A DNA stretch of 64,000 bases, taken from assembly GCA_019095985.1 (NCBI GenBank), contig CM032661.1, positions 4,760,875-4,824,874 on the forward strand. Reading direction: 5' to 3'. Source of the DNA: Streblospio benedicti. Its lineage: Eukaryota > Annelida > Polychaeta > Spionida > Spionidae. How positions within the stretch are numbered: position 1 is the first letter of the stretch; each line of letters opens with the position of its first letter. The translations under genes and the position numbers were made by a program. Shown here piece after piece: positions 29,723 to 40,100 of this stretch. The notes under the pieces were generated by a model. That model made no database searches. It was not told the origin of the DNA and saw nothing but the letters and a program-made list of their open reading frames with translations.

Positions 29723-31017
29723 GACTGTACTTATTGCAAATTGTCGTGTGGGTAGATGTAGTTTTTGCTGGTGAACAATCGCGAATTTGTTTAGAATATG
29801 AGAAAGTTATTCATATATTTTTATCAATTTTTTATCCTCTTTGGTGAATGCAGTTCTGTTCACCAGATGCATAATTTGACACAACGCACCCCACCAAGTA
29901 TATCCGCCAGATTTATTCTCTACACGAATTAAATAAAAAGGACAAAAAAATAATAAAATAAATAAAATAGAATAAAATTAATTAAAAAAATAAAATAACA
30001 TTCAATCTTGTATAATTTCAAAGCTTCAATGCTTTCAAATACATTAAAAAAATGTGAGAGAATTAAAAAGAAACCCGTTAAAATCATCATTTCAAAGGTT
30101 TAATGCTTTCATATGCATAAAAAAAAATATGAGAATTAGGAAAAAGACGGAGTTAAAAATCCAAATGTATGTAGAAAAGGACACAATATTTTGTTTTTTC
30201 AAGTTAAAAGAGTAAATATCACATTGGACACTAAATGTCAATTGTGCCGAAAAGAGGATGCCTTCGCTGTCGTGCCACCAGTCAGAACTACCAGTAGATC
30301 TACAGTGACGGTAACTATCCTATCTGTATCAAAATATCTCTCATTTTGCAAATAATCACAAAGTCTTAGCTCATATCATCATGGCCATACTCATTCAGAT
30401 GTACCTCATGGCTTCCTGAAGTTTGGAAAGTTGAGAAACCTGCATTATGCTTTACAAGGTGAAATATGCCAGAAACCATGTATTAGTAGCTGATATAAAT
30501 ATAAGTATACATTTTTTTTAAAAAACGATATTTTATGAAAGCTCTAAAATTCAAGCTTTTTAACAAGAAGATTGTTTGTTTTGTTTGTTTTTTGTTGTTG
30601 TTTTTTTAAAGAGATTATACAGCTACTTAATCATAAACAAATTTGAGAAATTATTTTCAAAAAGTAAAATATTTTGCAAAATAAATTTAACCAAAAAATC
30701 TACAATGGCAAATTACTTTGACTGTTGACATAAAAACCCATCTTTTATTATGCTTGAAGGCAGATGTTAATATTTCATCAAGTTTTCAGGTGAAATTTCA
30801 TATCAATCTAAATGTTCGTTGGATAGCACTGAAAATTGTTTGTCCAAATTTTCGGTTAGCTGCAGAAACAAAACAATAAACATGAACAGTATTAATTGAA
30901 CAGAAAAAAGTCAATGAACAAAAAAATGTTAAATAAAACTTAACTATGTTTTATTTCAACACTATAAAAAAAATCACACATACACACTGAAGGAACAATT
31001 CTTTCATACATCTTATA
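29723..31017. other. Spacer between the STMP1-like gene and NDUFAF6
   Basis: AT-rich with AATAAAATAAATAAAAT-type runs at about 29945-29990 and T/G-rich low complexity at about 30570-30610. It should hold the NDUFAF6 3' UTR and the small gene's promoter. Nothing else is recognised. Confidence 0.45.
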
Positions 31018-31146
31018 TTAATATCTCTTCCGAAAATGATGCGTCCAAATCCTGACGGGTAACAAAGTGTCTTTTCGTTGCAAACTTGGATCAAACACGT
31101 CAAAGTCAGCTTTTTGGATCCTCTTGAGGTACGAATCAGAACACAC
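31018..31146 (-). CDS. NDUFAF6: NDUFAF6 exon 10
   Basis: Acceptor TTTTAACAG|GTGTGT; 42 codons and TAA. Encodes VCSDSYLKRIQKADFDVFDP and ends HHFRKRY. Confidence 0.93.
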   Translation of the reverse strand: MCSDSYLKRIQKADFDVFDPSLQRKDTLLPVRIWTHHFRKRY

Positions 31147-34100
31147 CTGTTAAAAATTATGTATTGAATTAGGTTTCATTTTTGAATAAGAAAATGTGAT
31201 TGTAAAAAAGTTAGACATATTGATAAACAGAAATTGCAAATGATTTGTATTTCTGATACGCAAAAGACCATAAAAATTCTGTTTAACATTTGGCAAGCAC
31301 AGTACCCATCAATTTCTGGTATATTATTAAATTCAAAAGTTACTGAAAATAAACACTCATACAATGGCTATTTTTAGAAGAGCTTATTTTAAGGATTTAG
31401 CCAATTGGAAGTTCAAGAAAATTTGGCGTCAGGAACATCAAATGTGGATCTTATATTACGGCCCAGTAAGAAAAAAAGTTAATGATTTTAATATGACAAC
31501 ATTGATCTTTTGATAAACCCATAATTTTTTTTACCTTAGCAAATATTTTCGACCTTGTCTGTCAGACAGTCTTTTTCAGCTTAAAAAAATTATGGGTTTA
31601 TCAAAAGATCAATGTTGTCATAGTACAAAAGAAACCCAATGAATTTATTCCATTCTTTAGTTAATGATTTGGCTTGCAACACAAGTCTAACTTGGCAGCA
31701 TTTTTCCAGAAGTAATAGACATTTTAACCCATGAGTAGATATTGAATGATGCATATTTATGGAGAGTGAGAAAGATTCCTATAGTCCACAAACCTTGGGA
31801 AAATGTGTGAAATTGTATGATGAATACTTACTGCAGGTAACAATGCCGGTAAAGCTTGTTTGGGAACTTTATCACAGAAAGATCGAGCCTGAAATAATGA
31901 TATACACCATAGATCCGACAATAAAATGAAAGTAAAAAAACAAACTTTAATAATACATAACAAATGTAGTGAAAGCCATAATCAGCAAGTTTTTTTTCTT
32001 CTGTACTTCAAATACCATAATGTAAGGAGAAAACAGATTTGAACCTACCAGCTCAAGGTGACTATTTGCAGCAGAGCAGATGTCAAACGTGAGATCTTTC
32101 ATCTTCTGCTCCTGACAGCCTCTCATTACGTCTTCCTCGCTCACGCCATGCTAAAAATATAGCATCCACTATTCACAAGTTTTGATTTTCCATATTTTCT
32201 TCTTAGGACAAATACTGGCTTTTACAATTTGAGAATGGTTTGAGTGTGTACAGCATTTCACGTACCAGTGATAAAGCTGGATTTTACCAAAATCTTTATT
32301 TTGAGAATGGTTCGAGTGTGTAAGTCATTTCAGTCAAATATTTATTTATTCTTAAACAGGACCATATAAGTTCATATTTTGAGCTTTTGGCAAATGCTTT
32401 TGCCTTGTTCAGGCCTGTTCACAAGTGGGGATTGTTCCCGCGTCAACAGTGACGACCTATGACGTCATCACTTGCTGTGAACAAGGCAAAAGTGTTTGCC
32501 GAAAGCTCAAAATGTGAACTTTTATTGTCCTGTTTAAGAATAAATAAATATTTGACTATCAGATCCAGGATAAATGAACTTCTATCATACTAAGCCATTT
32601 CATGTTAAGGTGACAGAGCTGGATCTCCCCACCTGTATGAGTAGCTGTGTGGGGAGGTAGACTCGGCCCTGGGAGGCATTGAGGGGGACACCTCGCACCA
32701 CCGTGACCAGGCCCTGGCACTTGCCCAGGTGGCTGGCAGCATGGTCTGCCTCCACATGCTTCACACCTGATTTGGGCATTACATAGTTCATTCAATCAAT
32801 CACTCATTTGATTTGACTTCTATTTCTGCTGTGTAATTGCTCCAAAGTATAAAAATACCTGTTGGTCCAAAAAGTCTTCATTTTTACATGTTTCATTTAT
32901 TGGACGAACAGGTACTTTTTTTTTTTTGAGCAATTTTAGAGATTAACACAAAAGAAAAAAAAATAGTGTAAGAAAAATCAAATCAAATGAGATTATATGC
33001 CGTATATCACCAGAAATTTATAATCCTTTCACATCCTTAACTTATTTTATCAGACCCTAATTATTCCTCATTCAGAGTGTGTGGCCTGGCTGCCCACTCT
33101 ACATCTCAACCGTCCTCTCCAAGCTTTCGGTCATTAGGATCCATCAGATGCATGCCCAAGCGTGCACGATCTTTCTGCATGACCACATCCTATGTCTATT
33201 GTGGTCTTTAGTATTGGGTATTTTAATTTTAGTGCTGTACATTTCTAACAATTAATAATTGTAAATTTAAAATAAAATAAACATTAGTTACCTATTTCAA
33301 AATGAAAAATGACTTCGTTAAAATTTAATTAATATATATATAGATACAGCCTTAAAGAAATTTAAAATAAACACCAAGACCAACATTTTAAATACATAAT
33401 TTGTAACACGTACCTAAGCTTTCAAGAATTAAGTATGTGATTGGGGAGTTTGTATTCTCCGAGTATTCTTCTGCATTTTCAATGCTTTTAAATGCACGGT
33501 CTTGTAAATTTTGTTCCTGAAATTGAAAAGAAAAAAAATATTAAAAAAAAAAAAGTTACATTGTCAGTGTTAAAATTGTCAGAAATAGTTAATTGCAGTT
33601 TTGATATTTGCAGTTTTGATAATGACAAATTTATTTATTTACCCTTCCTTCTAACAGGCGATGAAACCAGTGTTTTGAAAGATTATGTTGGTCGATTGCC
33701 TGAAAGATAAGTCCCTGTTATTGACATACAATTGATTATAAAATGTGAAAGTCTGTTCAAATCACAACTAATTACAAGCAACTAAAATGTTTTATAAAAA
33801 TGTACCTTTGCTAGTGCATAGGCTATTGGTGAAGAAGGAATGATTCCCTGAAAAATATCAAAATTTAATATATGTATATTTTGAATAAATATCTAGGTTA
33901 CAAAATAAGATAATGTAAATTATGATAACAATGACGGATTATCTGGATTTGCATATACCAGCATTCTTACCTTGTATATACTGTCGATTGAGTCTTTCCA
34001 AAACTGCAATCGCATTAATCCTGTTGTTTTTTCTGTTACTATGTCTCTGATCTAGAAAAAAAGTCGATATCTAAATCAACATTGAAGATTAAATAGAAGA

Positions 34101-35985
34101 TTCAATACCACAAAGAAGACTTATAATCTGATGCATATTTCTAAAATAATTTTAGGGGATAGCAATAGTTGTATATATTTGGTATCATTATTAATTATAG
34201 ATTCTTTATATTTCATCTCACCAGCATAGTTTCAATGTTTAAAGCTCGAATAGCGAAAGCCGCAGATCTGGCATCATTTGGTAGTACAAGTGTGCATAAA
34301 AAACTTTCATAATCTCTTTTCCTGAAAATATAAATAAATAAAAATAAATCTACCCAACATTCATTGTAATGAAAAAAAAAATGTAATGCGGTCCTGTAAT
34401 TGTAGCCTGCTTACATTTGACATTGATTTTCATATTTTTTGACTAGTCCCAAATTCATTGTATGTTGGTTTTCATGGATATATTCTGTACTCTAATATTA
34501 GAACAGTGGTAGTGCTGGGTGGTGGGGTGAGGGTAACAGGATAGTGCATGTACTGTAGACCCATGGAATCCAAGCAATATTTGTTGTTGCATTGTGGGTG
34601 GGGGGAGCAGGCGGGCAGTGCTTGTCCAAAGTAGGCTATGTCACTTGATTGACCAATATTGATTTTTCATCCTTAGACAGCCAAACGGAAATCCGTGAAT
34701 GAACGTTAATTCTGATAATGTAATTTTTAACACTTTTATCATTCAAACAGCATTGAATTTTTTACATAATTGATTGTATTTGACACCGACATCAATGTAG
34801 ATGTTCAATTTTTTCTTCACTGTATCAATGTGAAATGCGTAAAATCACCTTATCGGAATAACGTTCATTCACGATTTTCCGTTCGTTTGTCTATGATCAT
34901 AAGCATCATCAAACCACATGGCGCCTCAAACAGAGTGAATATAACAAGCTGTATTTTCAAATACCATCTTCCTCAAAGGACTATCATAAATACTCATTTT
35001 TTCCCATATCCTTGATTGAGTTCGCGTTGGTAAACAAATAAATCTATTATTTTCATCTTTCACAACACTAAAGATTAATTACCGTTTGACAGTTTCGTCT
35101 GCTTCTGCAGACATTTTCAAAAACACTACTGCGCATGTCAGATCATGGTCATCACAGATCACGTCAATAAAGAAAATCACAAGATTGATTGGAAGGGGGT
35201 GACAGTTCTAGATAGAGAAAGTGATGGTAGGACTAGAGCGATCAAGGAAGCTATCCACATCCGGATGCAAAGTCAGACCATGAACAGAGATGAGGGGGCC
35301 CACCAGCTTGCGAGAGTCTACGACCCAGTGCTTGCCGCAGGAGGGGACGGCGGCCGTAAACCATGATCTGACATGCTCAGTAGTGTTTTTGAAAATGTCT
35401 GCAGAAGCAGACGAAACTGTCAAACGGTAATTAATCTTTAGTGTTGTGAAAGATGAAAATAATAGATTCATTTTTTCCGATGTTCAATCAGAGACTGGAA
35501 CACGCTGCCTTCAGCCACAGCCCACAGTAATGGCACCATCACTGGAGTCCAGTGATGGCGCCATTAGTAATGGCATTACTAGTAGTACTGAGGGCTGTGG
35601 CAGTGGAGGGCTTCAAGTCACTGGTCGCTGGATATTACTAAACACATGTGCACCATGTACATATACATGCGCACCCATCACCCCTGATACTTGCATAATC
35701 TTCATAAATGAAGGAGCGAGTTACAAGGAAGAAGAAAAAAGATTTAGAAGTAACCTTCAGTAGACTTTATATAATCCATAACGTACCCCGAATTCACGAA
35801 AAATAGTAGTAAAGCACAAACTTTTATCAAACAAATGATTATCACCTGACACTGTCCATACAATATTGAAAAGGATTACTCTTGCCACCCGATGCATATC
35901 TTTTAACATTAATATTGTTTATATTTACACTACATTTTTTTAAAAGATGTCGACAAATTTGACATTTTGAAAAACTGGATGTCAT
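31018..35985 (-). CDS. NDUFAF6: NADH dehydrogenase complex I assembly factor 6
   Basis: Ten minus-strand exons join in phase to a complete 314-residue protein: 35846-35985, 34222-34321, 33971-34051, 33806-33847, 33643-33699, 33414-33516, 32633-32766, 32049-32150, 31832-31888 and 31018-31146. NDUFAF6 is a squalene/phytoene-synthase-fold protein of mitochondria needed for early complex I assembly. Matches to the human protein, from memory, run end to end: KRDYESFLC (human KRDYEGYLC), TTGLMRLQFWK, EADHAASHLGKCQGLVT (human HADHAASHIGKAQGIVT), HGVSEEDVMR, ARSFCDKVP, and the C-terminus FDPSLQRKDTLLP. The first 40 residues are basic and hydroxylated with no acid, fitting a mitochondrial presequence. 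It is head to head with the HSF-type gene. Intron 1 contains a Penelope-like fragment. Confidence 0.95.
31493..31621. repeat. Palindromic element with hammerhead-like core (NDUFAF6 intron 9)
   Basis: ATGACAACATTGATCTTTTG with AAACCCATAATTTTTTT forms the left arm; its complement ends at 31621. On the minus strand the centre reads CTGAAAA, stem GACTGTCTGACAGACAAGGTC, GAAA (31547-31579), one base off the CUGANGA consensus. Confidence 0.7.
31832..31888 (-). CDS. NDUFAF6: NDUFAF6 exon 9
   Basis: Acceptor ATTTCAG|GCTCGA, donor CCTGCA|GTAAGT, 19 codons: ARSFCDKVPKQALPALLPA. Confidence 0.93.
32049..32150 (-). CDS. NDUFAF6: NDUFAF6 exon 8
   Basis: Acceptor TATTTTTAG|CATGGC, donor GAGCTG|GTAGGT, 34 codons, starting HGVSEEDVMRGCQEQKMKDL. 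Confidence 0.93.
32332..32590 (+). repeat. Long palindromic element with hammerhead-like core (NDUFAF6 intron 7)
   Basis: Arms of about 80 nt (AGTCAAATATTTATTTATTC with TTAAACAGGACC on the left, complement ending at 32558). The plus-strand right arm reads CTGTGAACA, stem GGCAAAAGTGTTTGCC, GAAAGCTC (32475-32508). It is followed by ATCAGATCCAGGATAAATGA, also found after the palindrome at 43744-43852. Confidence 0.72.
32633..32766 (-). CDS. NDUFAF6: NDUFAF6 exon 7
   Basis: Acceptor CAAATCAG|GTGTGA, donor ATACAG|GTGGGG; two bases complete a Gly codon, then 44 codons. Holds the most conserved stretch, EADHAASHLGKCQGLVTVVR. Confidence 0.94.
33057..33203. repeat. Dispersed repeat, copy 2
   Basis: Same block as 5756-5902, here in NDUFAF6 intron 6, with one small deletion and a few substitutions. 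Confidence 0.7.
33414..33516 (-). CDS. NDUFAF6: NDUFAF6 exon 6
   Basis: Acceptor AATTTCAG|GAACAA, donor AGCTTAG|GTACGT. Encodes EQNLQDRAFKSIENAEEYSE and ENTNSPITYLILESL-type sequence; ends with one base of a Gly codon. Confidence 0.93.
33643..33699 (-). CDS. NDUFAF6: NDUFAF6 exon 5
   Basis: Acceptor ATCTTTCAG|GCAATC, donor GGAAGG|GTAAAT, 19 codons: AIDQHNLSKHWFHRLLEGR. Confidence 0.92.
33806..33847 (-). CDS. NDUFAF6: NDUFAF6 exon 4 (42 nt)
   Basis: Acceptor TTTTTCAG|GGAATC, donor GCAAAG|GTACAT, 14 codons: GIIPSSPIAYALAK. Confidence 0.92.
33971..34051 (-). CDS. NDUFAF6: NDUFAF6 exon 3
   Basis: Acceptor TTTCTAG|ATCAGA, donor TACAAG|GTAAGA, 27 codons, starting IRDIVTEKTTGLMRLQFWKD. Confidence 0.93.
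34222..34321 (-). CDS. NDUFAF6: NDUFAF6 exon 2
   Basis: Acceptor TATTTTCAG|GAAAAG, donor ATGCTG|GTGAGA. Its first base completes an Arg codon, then KRDYESFLCTLVLPNDARSA. Confidence 0.93.
34323..35040. other. NDUFAF6 intron 1, left part
   Basis: Contains a GGGTGGTGGGGTGAGGGT-type G-rich patch at about 34515-34610 and inverted fragments near 34690 and 34860 (AAATCCGTGAATGAACGTTA against GTTCATTCACGATTTTCCGT). No gene is seen. Confidence 0.45.
35041..35468 (+). mobile_element. Penelope-like element fragment between inverted terminal copies
   Basis: Arms of 108 nt (35041-35148 and 35361-35468) are inverted copies with about one mismatch. They carry the core TTGAAAATG, stem TCTGCAGAAGCAGA, CGAAA. 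Between them a plus-strand frame reads DHVNKENHKIDWKGVTVLDR and AIHIRMQSQTMNRDEGAHQL, the C-terminal end of the GIY-YIG endonuclease region of Penelope-like elements. It is a short relic with no reverse transcriptase. Confidence 0.75.
35490..35605. repeat. Imperfect palindrome
   Basis: CTTCAGCCACAGCCC near 35510 faces GGGCTGTGGCAGTGG near 35591, and GGCACCATCACTGGA faces TCCAGTGATGGCGCC at 35533-35565. It adjoins the Penelope-like fragment. Confidence 0.6.
35846..35985 (-). CDS. NDUFAF6: NDUFAF6 exon 1 (mitochondrial presequence)
   Basis: ATG at 35985 opens MTSSFSKCQICRHLLKKCSV and then NVKRYASGGKSNPFQYCMDS. Donor GTCAG|GTGATA leaves AG, which joins exon 2 to give V-R-K-R-D-Y, matching human HYCLELLRKRDY. 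This start is preferred over the ORF inside the Penelope-like arm at 35090-35110. Confidence 0.88.
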
Positions 35986-36407
35986 TTTGATAAGTAAAAT
36001 ATAAATGGATTTGACCGATGTAACGTAAGGATTTTATACGGAAGCATGAAAGTAACAGAATACGATATTTTAAAATTCAAAATGCAATCTGTGACTAGAA
36101 AATGTAACTGTCCTGAGGAGTTGTCTGTTTACGTTGTGATTTGCATTGCACGTGCCGAGTAACTGCACATAATTCAATCAAGTATATTGATTCCTTTGCA
36201 TTACATCAATGTCAATAGGGTGATCATCAATAAACATTGTCATTGCAAAAAAATTCAAATAAATACATTTGACAGAATGATATATGAAGATTTATCTGTT
36301 TGTGTTGTGGTTTACAATGACTGTCCTGATGATGAACTCACGTTTACTAGAACGGTTTGAAGCAAGACGCACTAAACTAATTTACGAATTTTTCATTACA
36401 CGTGCTA

Positions 36408-36434
36408 TTTTCGCGCCATTTAAAAGGGCGCGAA
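36408..36434. promoter_or_regulatory. Paired inverted E2F-like sites
   Basis: TTTTCGCGCC and GGGCGCGAA face each other 8 bp apart, in an otherwise GC-poor divergent promoter region. Both match TTTSSCGC-type E2F consensus. Confidence 0.45.
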
Positions 36435-36525
36435 TTTAACAAAAGGCCTTTTGACTACAGAGGAAAAACAATACATATACGACTGCGAGAATTTTTTAAA
36501 TTTTTATAAACTGTAAGTAAAATCA

Positions 36526-36637
36526 AGGGGGCAATTTATAGACTAAAATATAAGCTAAACACTGAGGAACTCCCCCGCGTACTTCGTGGAGGAGTTCCTC
36601 AGTGTTTAGCTTATATTTTAGTCTATAAAATTCCCCT
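36526..36637. repeat. Hairpin with about 46-nt arms
   Basis: GGGGCAATTTATAGACTAAA and CACTGAGGAACTCC on the left are mirrored by GGAGTTCCTCAGTG and AGTCTATAAAATTCCCC. The loop is about 17 nt. No ribozyme-like GAAA is present. Probably a palindromic MITE. Confidence 0.78.
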
Positions 36638-37047
36638 GTGAGTAAAATATGCTTCTGGAAGTTCTGCTACACTTGCTCACCTCTCATTTATGATATTAAC
36701 ATCGTCACGATGATCGTGTTCATTTATTAGACTAGATCTCGCTAGACCTTTAAATCTAGATCTACAGTATTACACGAATTTTGTGTTCTCCCATCTAGAT
36801 CTATAATATATAATATATAATATGATATATGATATGAGATCATTTTATTAATATGGATCGATGGCCCTAATAGGATTAGGCTAAGTGCTAAAGTACTAGT
36901 ACTAGATGCCCGTGCCAGCAGGTTGACATACGTTAGCAGTTCATCACTTATTATAATTATGTTATTCTGTGGTTGTATCCTCTAAGTTTATAAGCAGTCG
37001 GTAAAAAGTGCCAAAAACGGCGATAAATTCAGCGACGATCATCAATA

Positions 37048-37137
37048 ATGACTTCCGAATCACCGTTATCGCTTCGGCGTTATCGTCAATTTCAAGATGA
37101 TGGCTATGTTGCCTCACCAAAATCGAAGATGTGTTAT
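37048..37137 (+). other. Candidate 5' exon of the HSF-type gene with an upstream ORF
   Basis: ATG at 37048 opens MTSESPLSLRRYRQFQDDGY and ends at a good donor, TTAT|GTAAGTG. Spliced to the acceptor at 37549 it would stop early and overlap the main start, so I read it as 5' UTR with an upstream ORF. Confidence 0.4.
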
Positions 37138-40100
37138 GTAAGTGTTTTGGTTTCAAATAAATATTCTAATGTCTAAAGAAAAAATCTAACTGGAAAAAAA
37201 TCCATCAGTGTTAAATATAAACACCTCTAATACCATGAAGATTAGGTATCCAGGTTAACAATATTTATACTATACAACTGGATAATTACATTAATAACAG
37301 ACGTTTCATGTGGATCCGCCATATTTCTTCAATGTGATGTATGATGTAATGACGTAACCTCCAAGATGGAAGTTTTACACCATACTAACAAAACTCAAAT
37401 TTAATACAACCACATATTAACGTAGGTGACAAACTACTAACCCATGTCGAAGTGCTGCCGTGGGCATCTACCATACAGTTTATAGATTGGCCTACCTGGC
37501 AATAATCTTTTTGGTGTAATTATTACTTATAATTTAACCTTTTTTTCAGGTCAATAGATTAGCAAATGATAGATCAAAAGATGATTGGATTTCGACAACA
37601 TGATAGAGCTCAACACGATAAGCAGGATCCCATCATCGCAAACAAATTTACCAGGCGCCTATGGCTTTTGGTCAACAACTGCCAAGATGGTGCTATACGC
37701 TGGGGTCCGGAGGAACTCAGTATTATTTTTAACAAAATTCGCTTCACAGTTTATCTTCAAAGTGATGAAAGTGAATTTAGTGACTTTTACAACACAAGAA
37801 CCAAACAGTTTGCTCATTTAATTCGCCAACTGTACAAATACGGGTTTACTAAATGCCCTAACAGAATTTTACCATTGTGGGATACAAGTGAAAATGCCAA
37901 AGATTTAATAGAAGTAGAACATCCTTTCTTCTTGAAGCACGACACTTCTCGGCTGATAATGATCAACAGAATTCCAGACGACGCTGTGGACAAACGTAAA
38001 GGCAGCAAGAAAAAACCAGCGCCAAATTTCTTGACAAGAAAGACGAGTGGAGCATGGGAGTGTGAGTCTTTTCTGGTAAGTGATTTTAATAGAAATGATG
38101 TTGTCTATCTGAAGATGTTGGTTTGCTTTCGAATGTGCAAGTTACGCCAGCTTTGCAAACCCAAATGATTATAGTTTTTATTTTTTGTGTTTGCCAATTT
38201 TGATTGTATTATTATTTTTTTTTTGAATAGCACTCAAAACATTTAAATTGAAGAAATATTGAAAATCTAAATTAAAATTCATTTCATTGATATACATGAT
38301 ACAACCAAACAAAAAGTAAGCAATTAGACGAGATATTAATAGGGTCGGTAGTGGATAATGGATCTAATGTAATTTAATTTGATCGTAGATAAATTTAAGT
38401 GTATATTTATGTTTAATACTACGAAATGTTCAGTTTCCTGAAGCTTCGGAGTCCAGTGAGTTGTCGTGGGTGATTCCTCTTCACAGACATCTGATGATAG
38501 CGGCGCCACAAGACATTGAACCGATACAGGTCGCTCTGAATTCTAGAGGCGAATTGGTCCCTTGTGATGACAAATCTGGTATCTCTCACGAAGATGTTAG
38601 AAATGGATCCGCTGAAGCTATAGGTGAGATTTTTCATGTTGAAAATCTTTCTTATAAATGCAATCAATCATTTGAAACTAAACTACTACTTAACTTTGAA
38701 TTTATGTGTGATGAATTTGATATAGAGATTCGTGAAAAAGGTTGTGGGCTTTTAAGTAGAGCTGGGTTGTTGGAGCTAGTGGGTTTCACATGAATATTTG
38801 ATTTAAGTTGTTTTTTTTTACCAGTAAGTCTGCATTTCTTCTATTTTGAAAATATATCTGGCAGGTATTCAAGCAAGTGGTGGTATATACCCTGGTATGG
38901 ATTTCCATGAGGTCATCAAAGATGACCACCACAAAAATTCTAACGGCAGCGAATTTGGTGGGTAATCCAGGTTCTCAGTTGCAATCACTACTTTAGGTTT
39001 TTTGCCTGAAATCCAAACATGAAGCCAAGATAAAAATGCTCCATATAGAGAACATGGAAATTTGGTCAGTAATACATAAAGAAACGAAGCACGGGCCGAA
39101 AGTAAAGTTCTGTCAACGACAGCTACCATTGGTTTAGAACATTGTTCTACGAAATACGATGAAAAAGTGCAACTTTTCTGTCAACGCTTTCCGTATTTGT
39201 GAAATATAATTATAGATATCTGAATATGAATCACGTCAACTTACTGATAAATTTATTCCTTTATATAATAGTATCAGCCTTTCTCTTTTTTCTGTCCCTG
39301 ATCGTTAATTTAGTCATTTAGAAATGTGAGTTTTCTTGCAGCCTCCAACATCCTCCCTGTTAGTGAGTTGGCTGCGCCATACAAATTTTTTCCCTACATT
39401 GAGAAGGATGCACCGAGTCCGTTTGAACGTGAAGCAGCTGCGAACAGCGATCCTAACTCACCAAGGTTTGTAAATATAAGTAATTCAAAGATTTCAAGAA
39501 ATAAAGATATTGAAGTTAGAATAAAGTCTTGCCAAAAATGACAGGTTTGGTTCCCATTGGTGTCTAATAATAATCTGTACATAAGTTTTTAATTATTTTA
39601 TTTTCTCCCAATGTCTACATTTTCCAAAGTTGTAAACTTTTTGATTATTATTCTAATACAGTATTTGTTCGGTTGAAATCTCAGTAAATTCTATTCCCTT
39701 GTTTCTTTCAGGTCGGTGGCGAAACTTCTGGCGGCCGTTTGTCAAATGGTGAAGTATAAAAATTACAAGGGAGAAAACGACCAGAATCTTGGTACTATTA
39801 TGGTTCTCACACTTGTGTCATAATATATTAATAAACGGCCGCTACCAAATCGAGTTATCACCCATGTGATGTGATTTTTTTTGATGATTCAAGGTTCTAA
39901 TTATTCAATTTTATTGCTTTACTCGCTGTGAGTTTAAACAAGTTAACCTGTAATTGATAATGAAAAATCTATGTGGAATACTTTCAGATCTAAAATTGAA
40001 GAAAATCAGTGTGAGTGACAAACGGAAGTTCCGGCCTCAGAATCAGCCTGGCCGTGGTCCTGAGTACAGACCTGTCAACTCCGAGAGTCTGAACTACATC

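Larger units (their letters stand above)
35986..37047. promoter_or_regulatory. Shared upstream region of NDUFAF6 and the HSF-type gene
   Basis: About 1 kb separates the two divergent genes. It holds the paired E2F-like motif and a long hairpin, listed separately. TATA-like strings near 36810-36830 lie in an (AT)-rich repeat and are not convincing. Confidence 0.45.

Noticed and set aside
35041-35148. MSAEADETVK as the first exon of NDUFAF6
   Set aside because: The sequence belongs to an inverted Penelope-like terminal segment; a better first exon with a mitochondrial presequence and matching phase is at 35846-35985.
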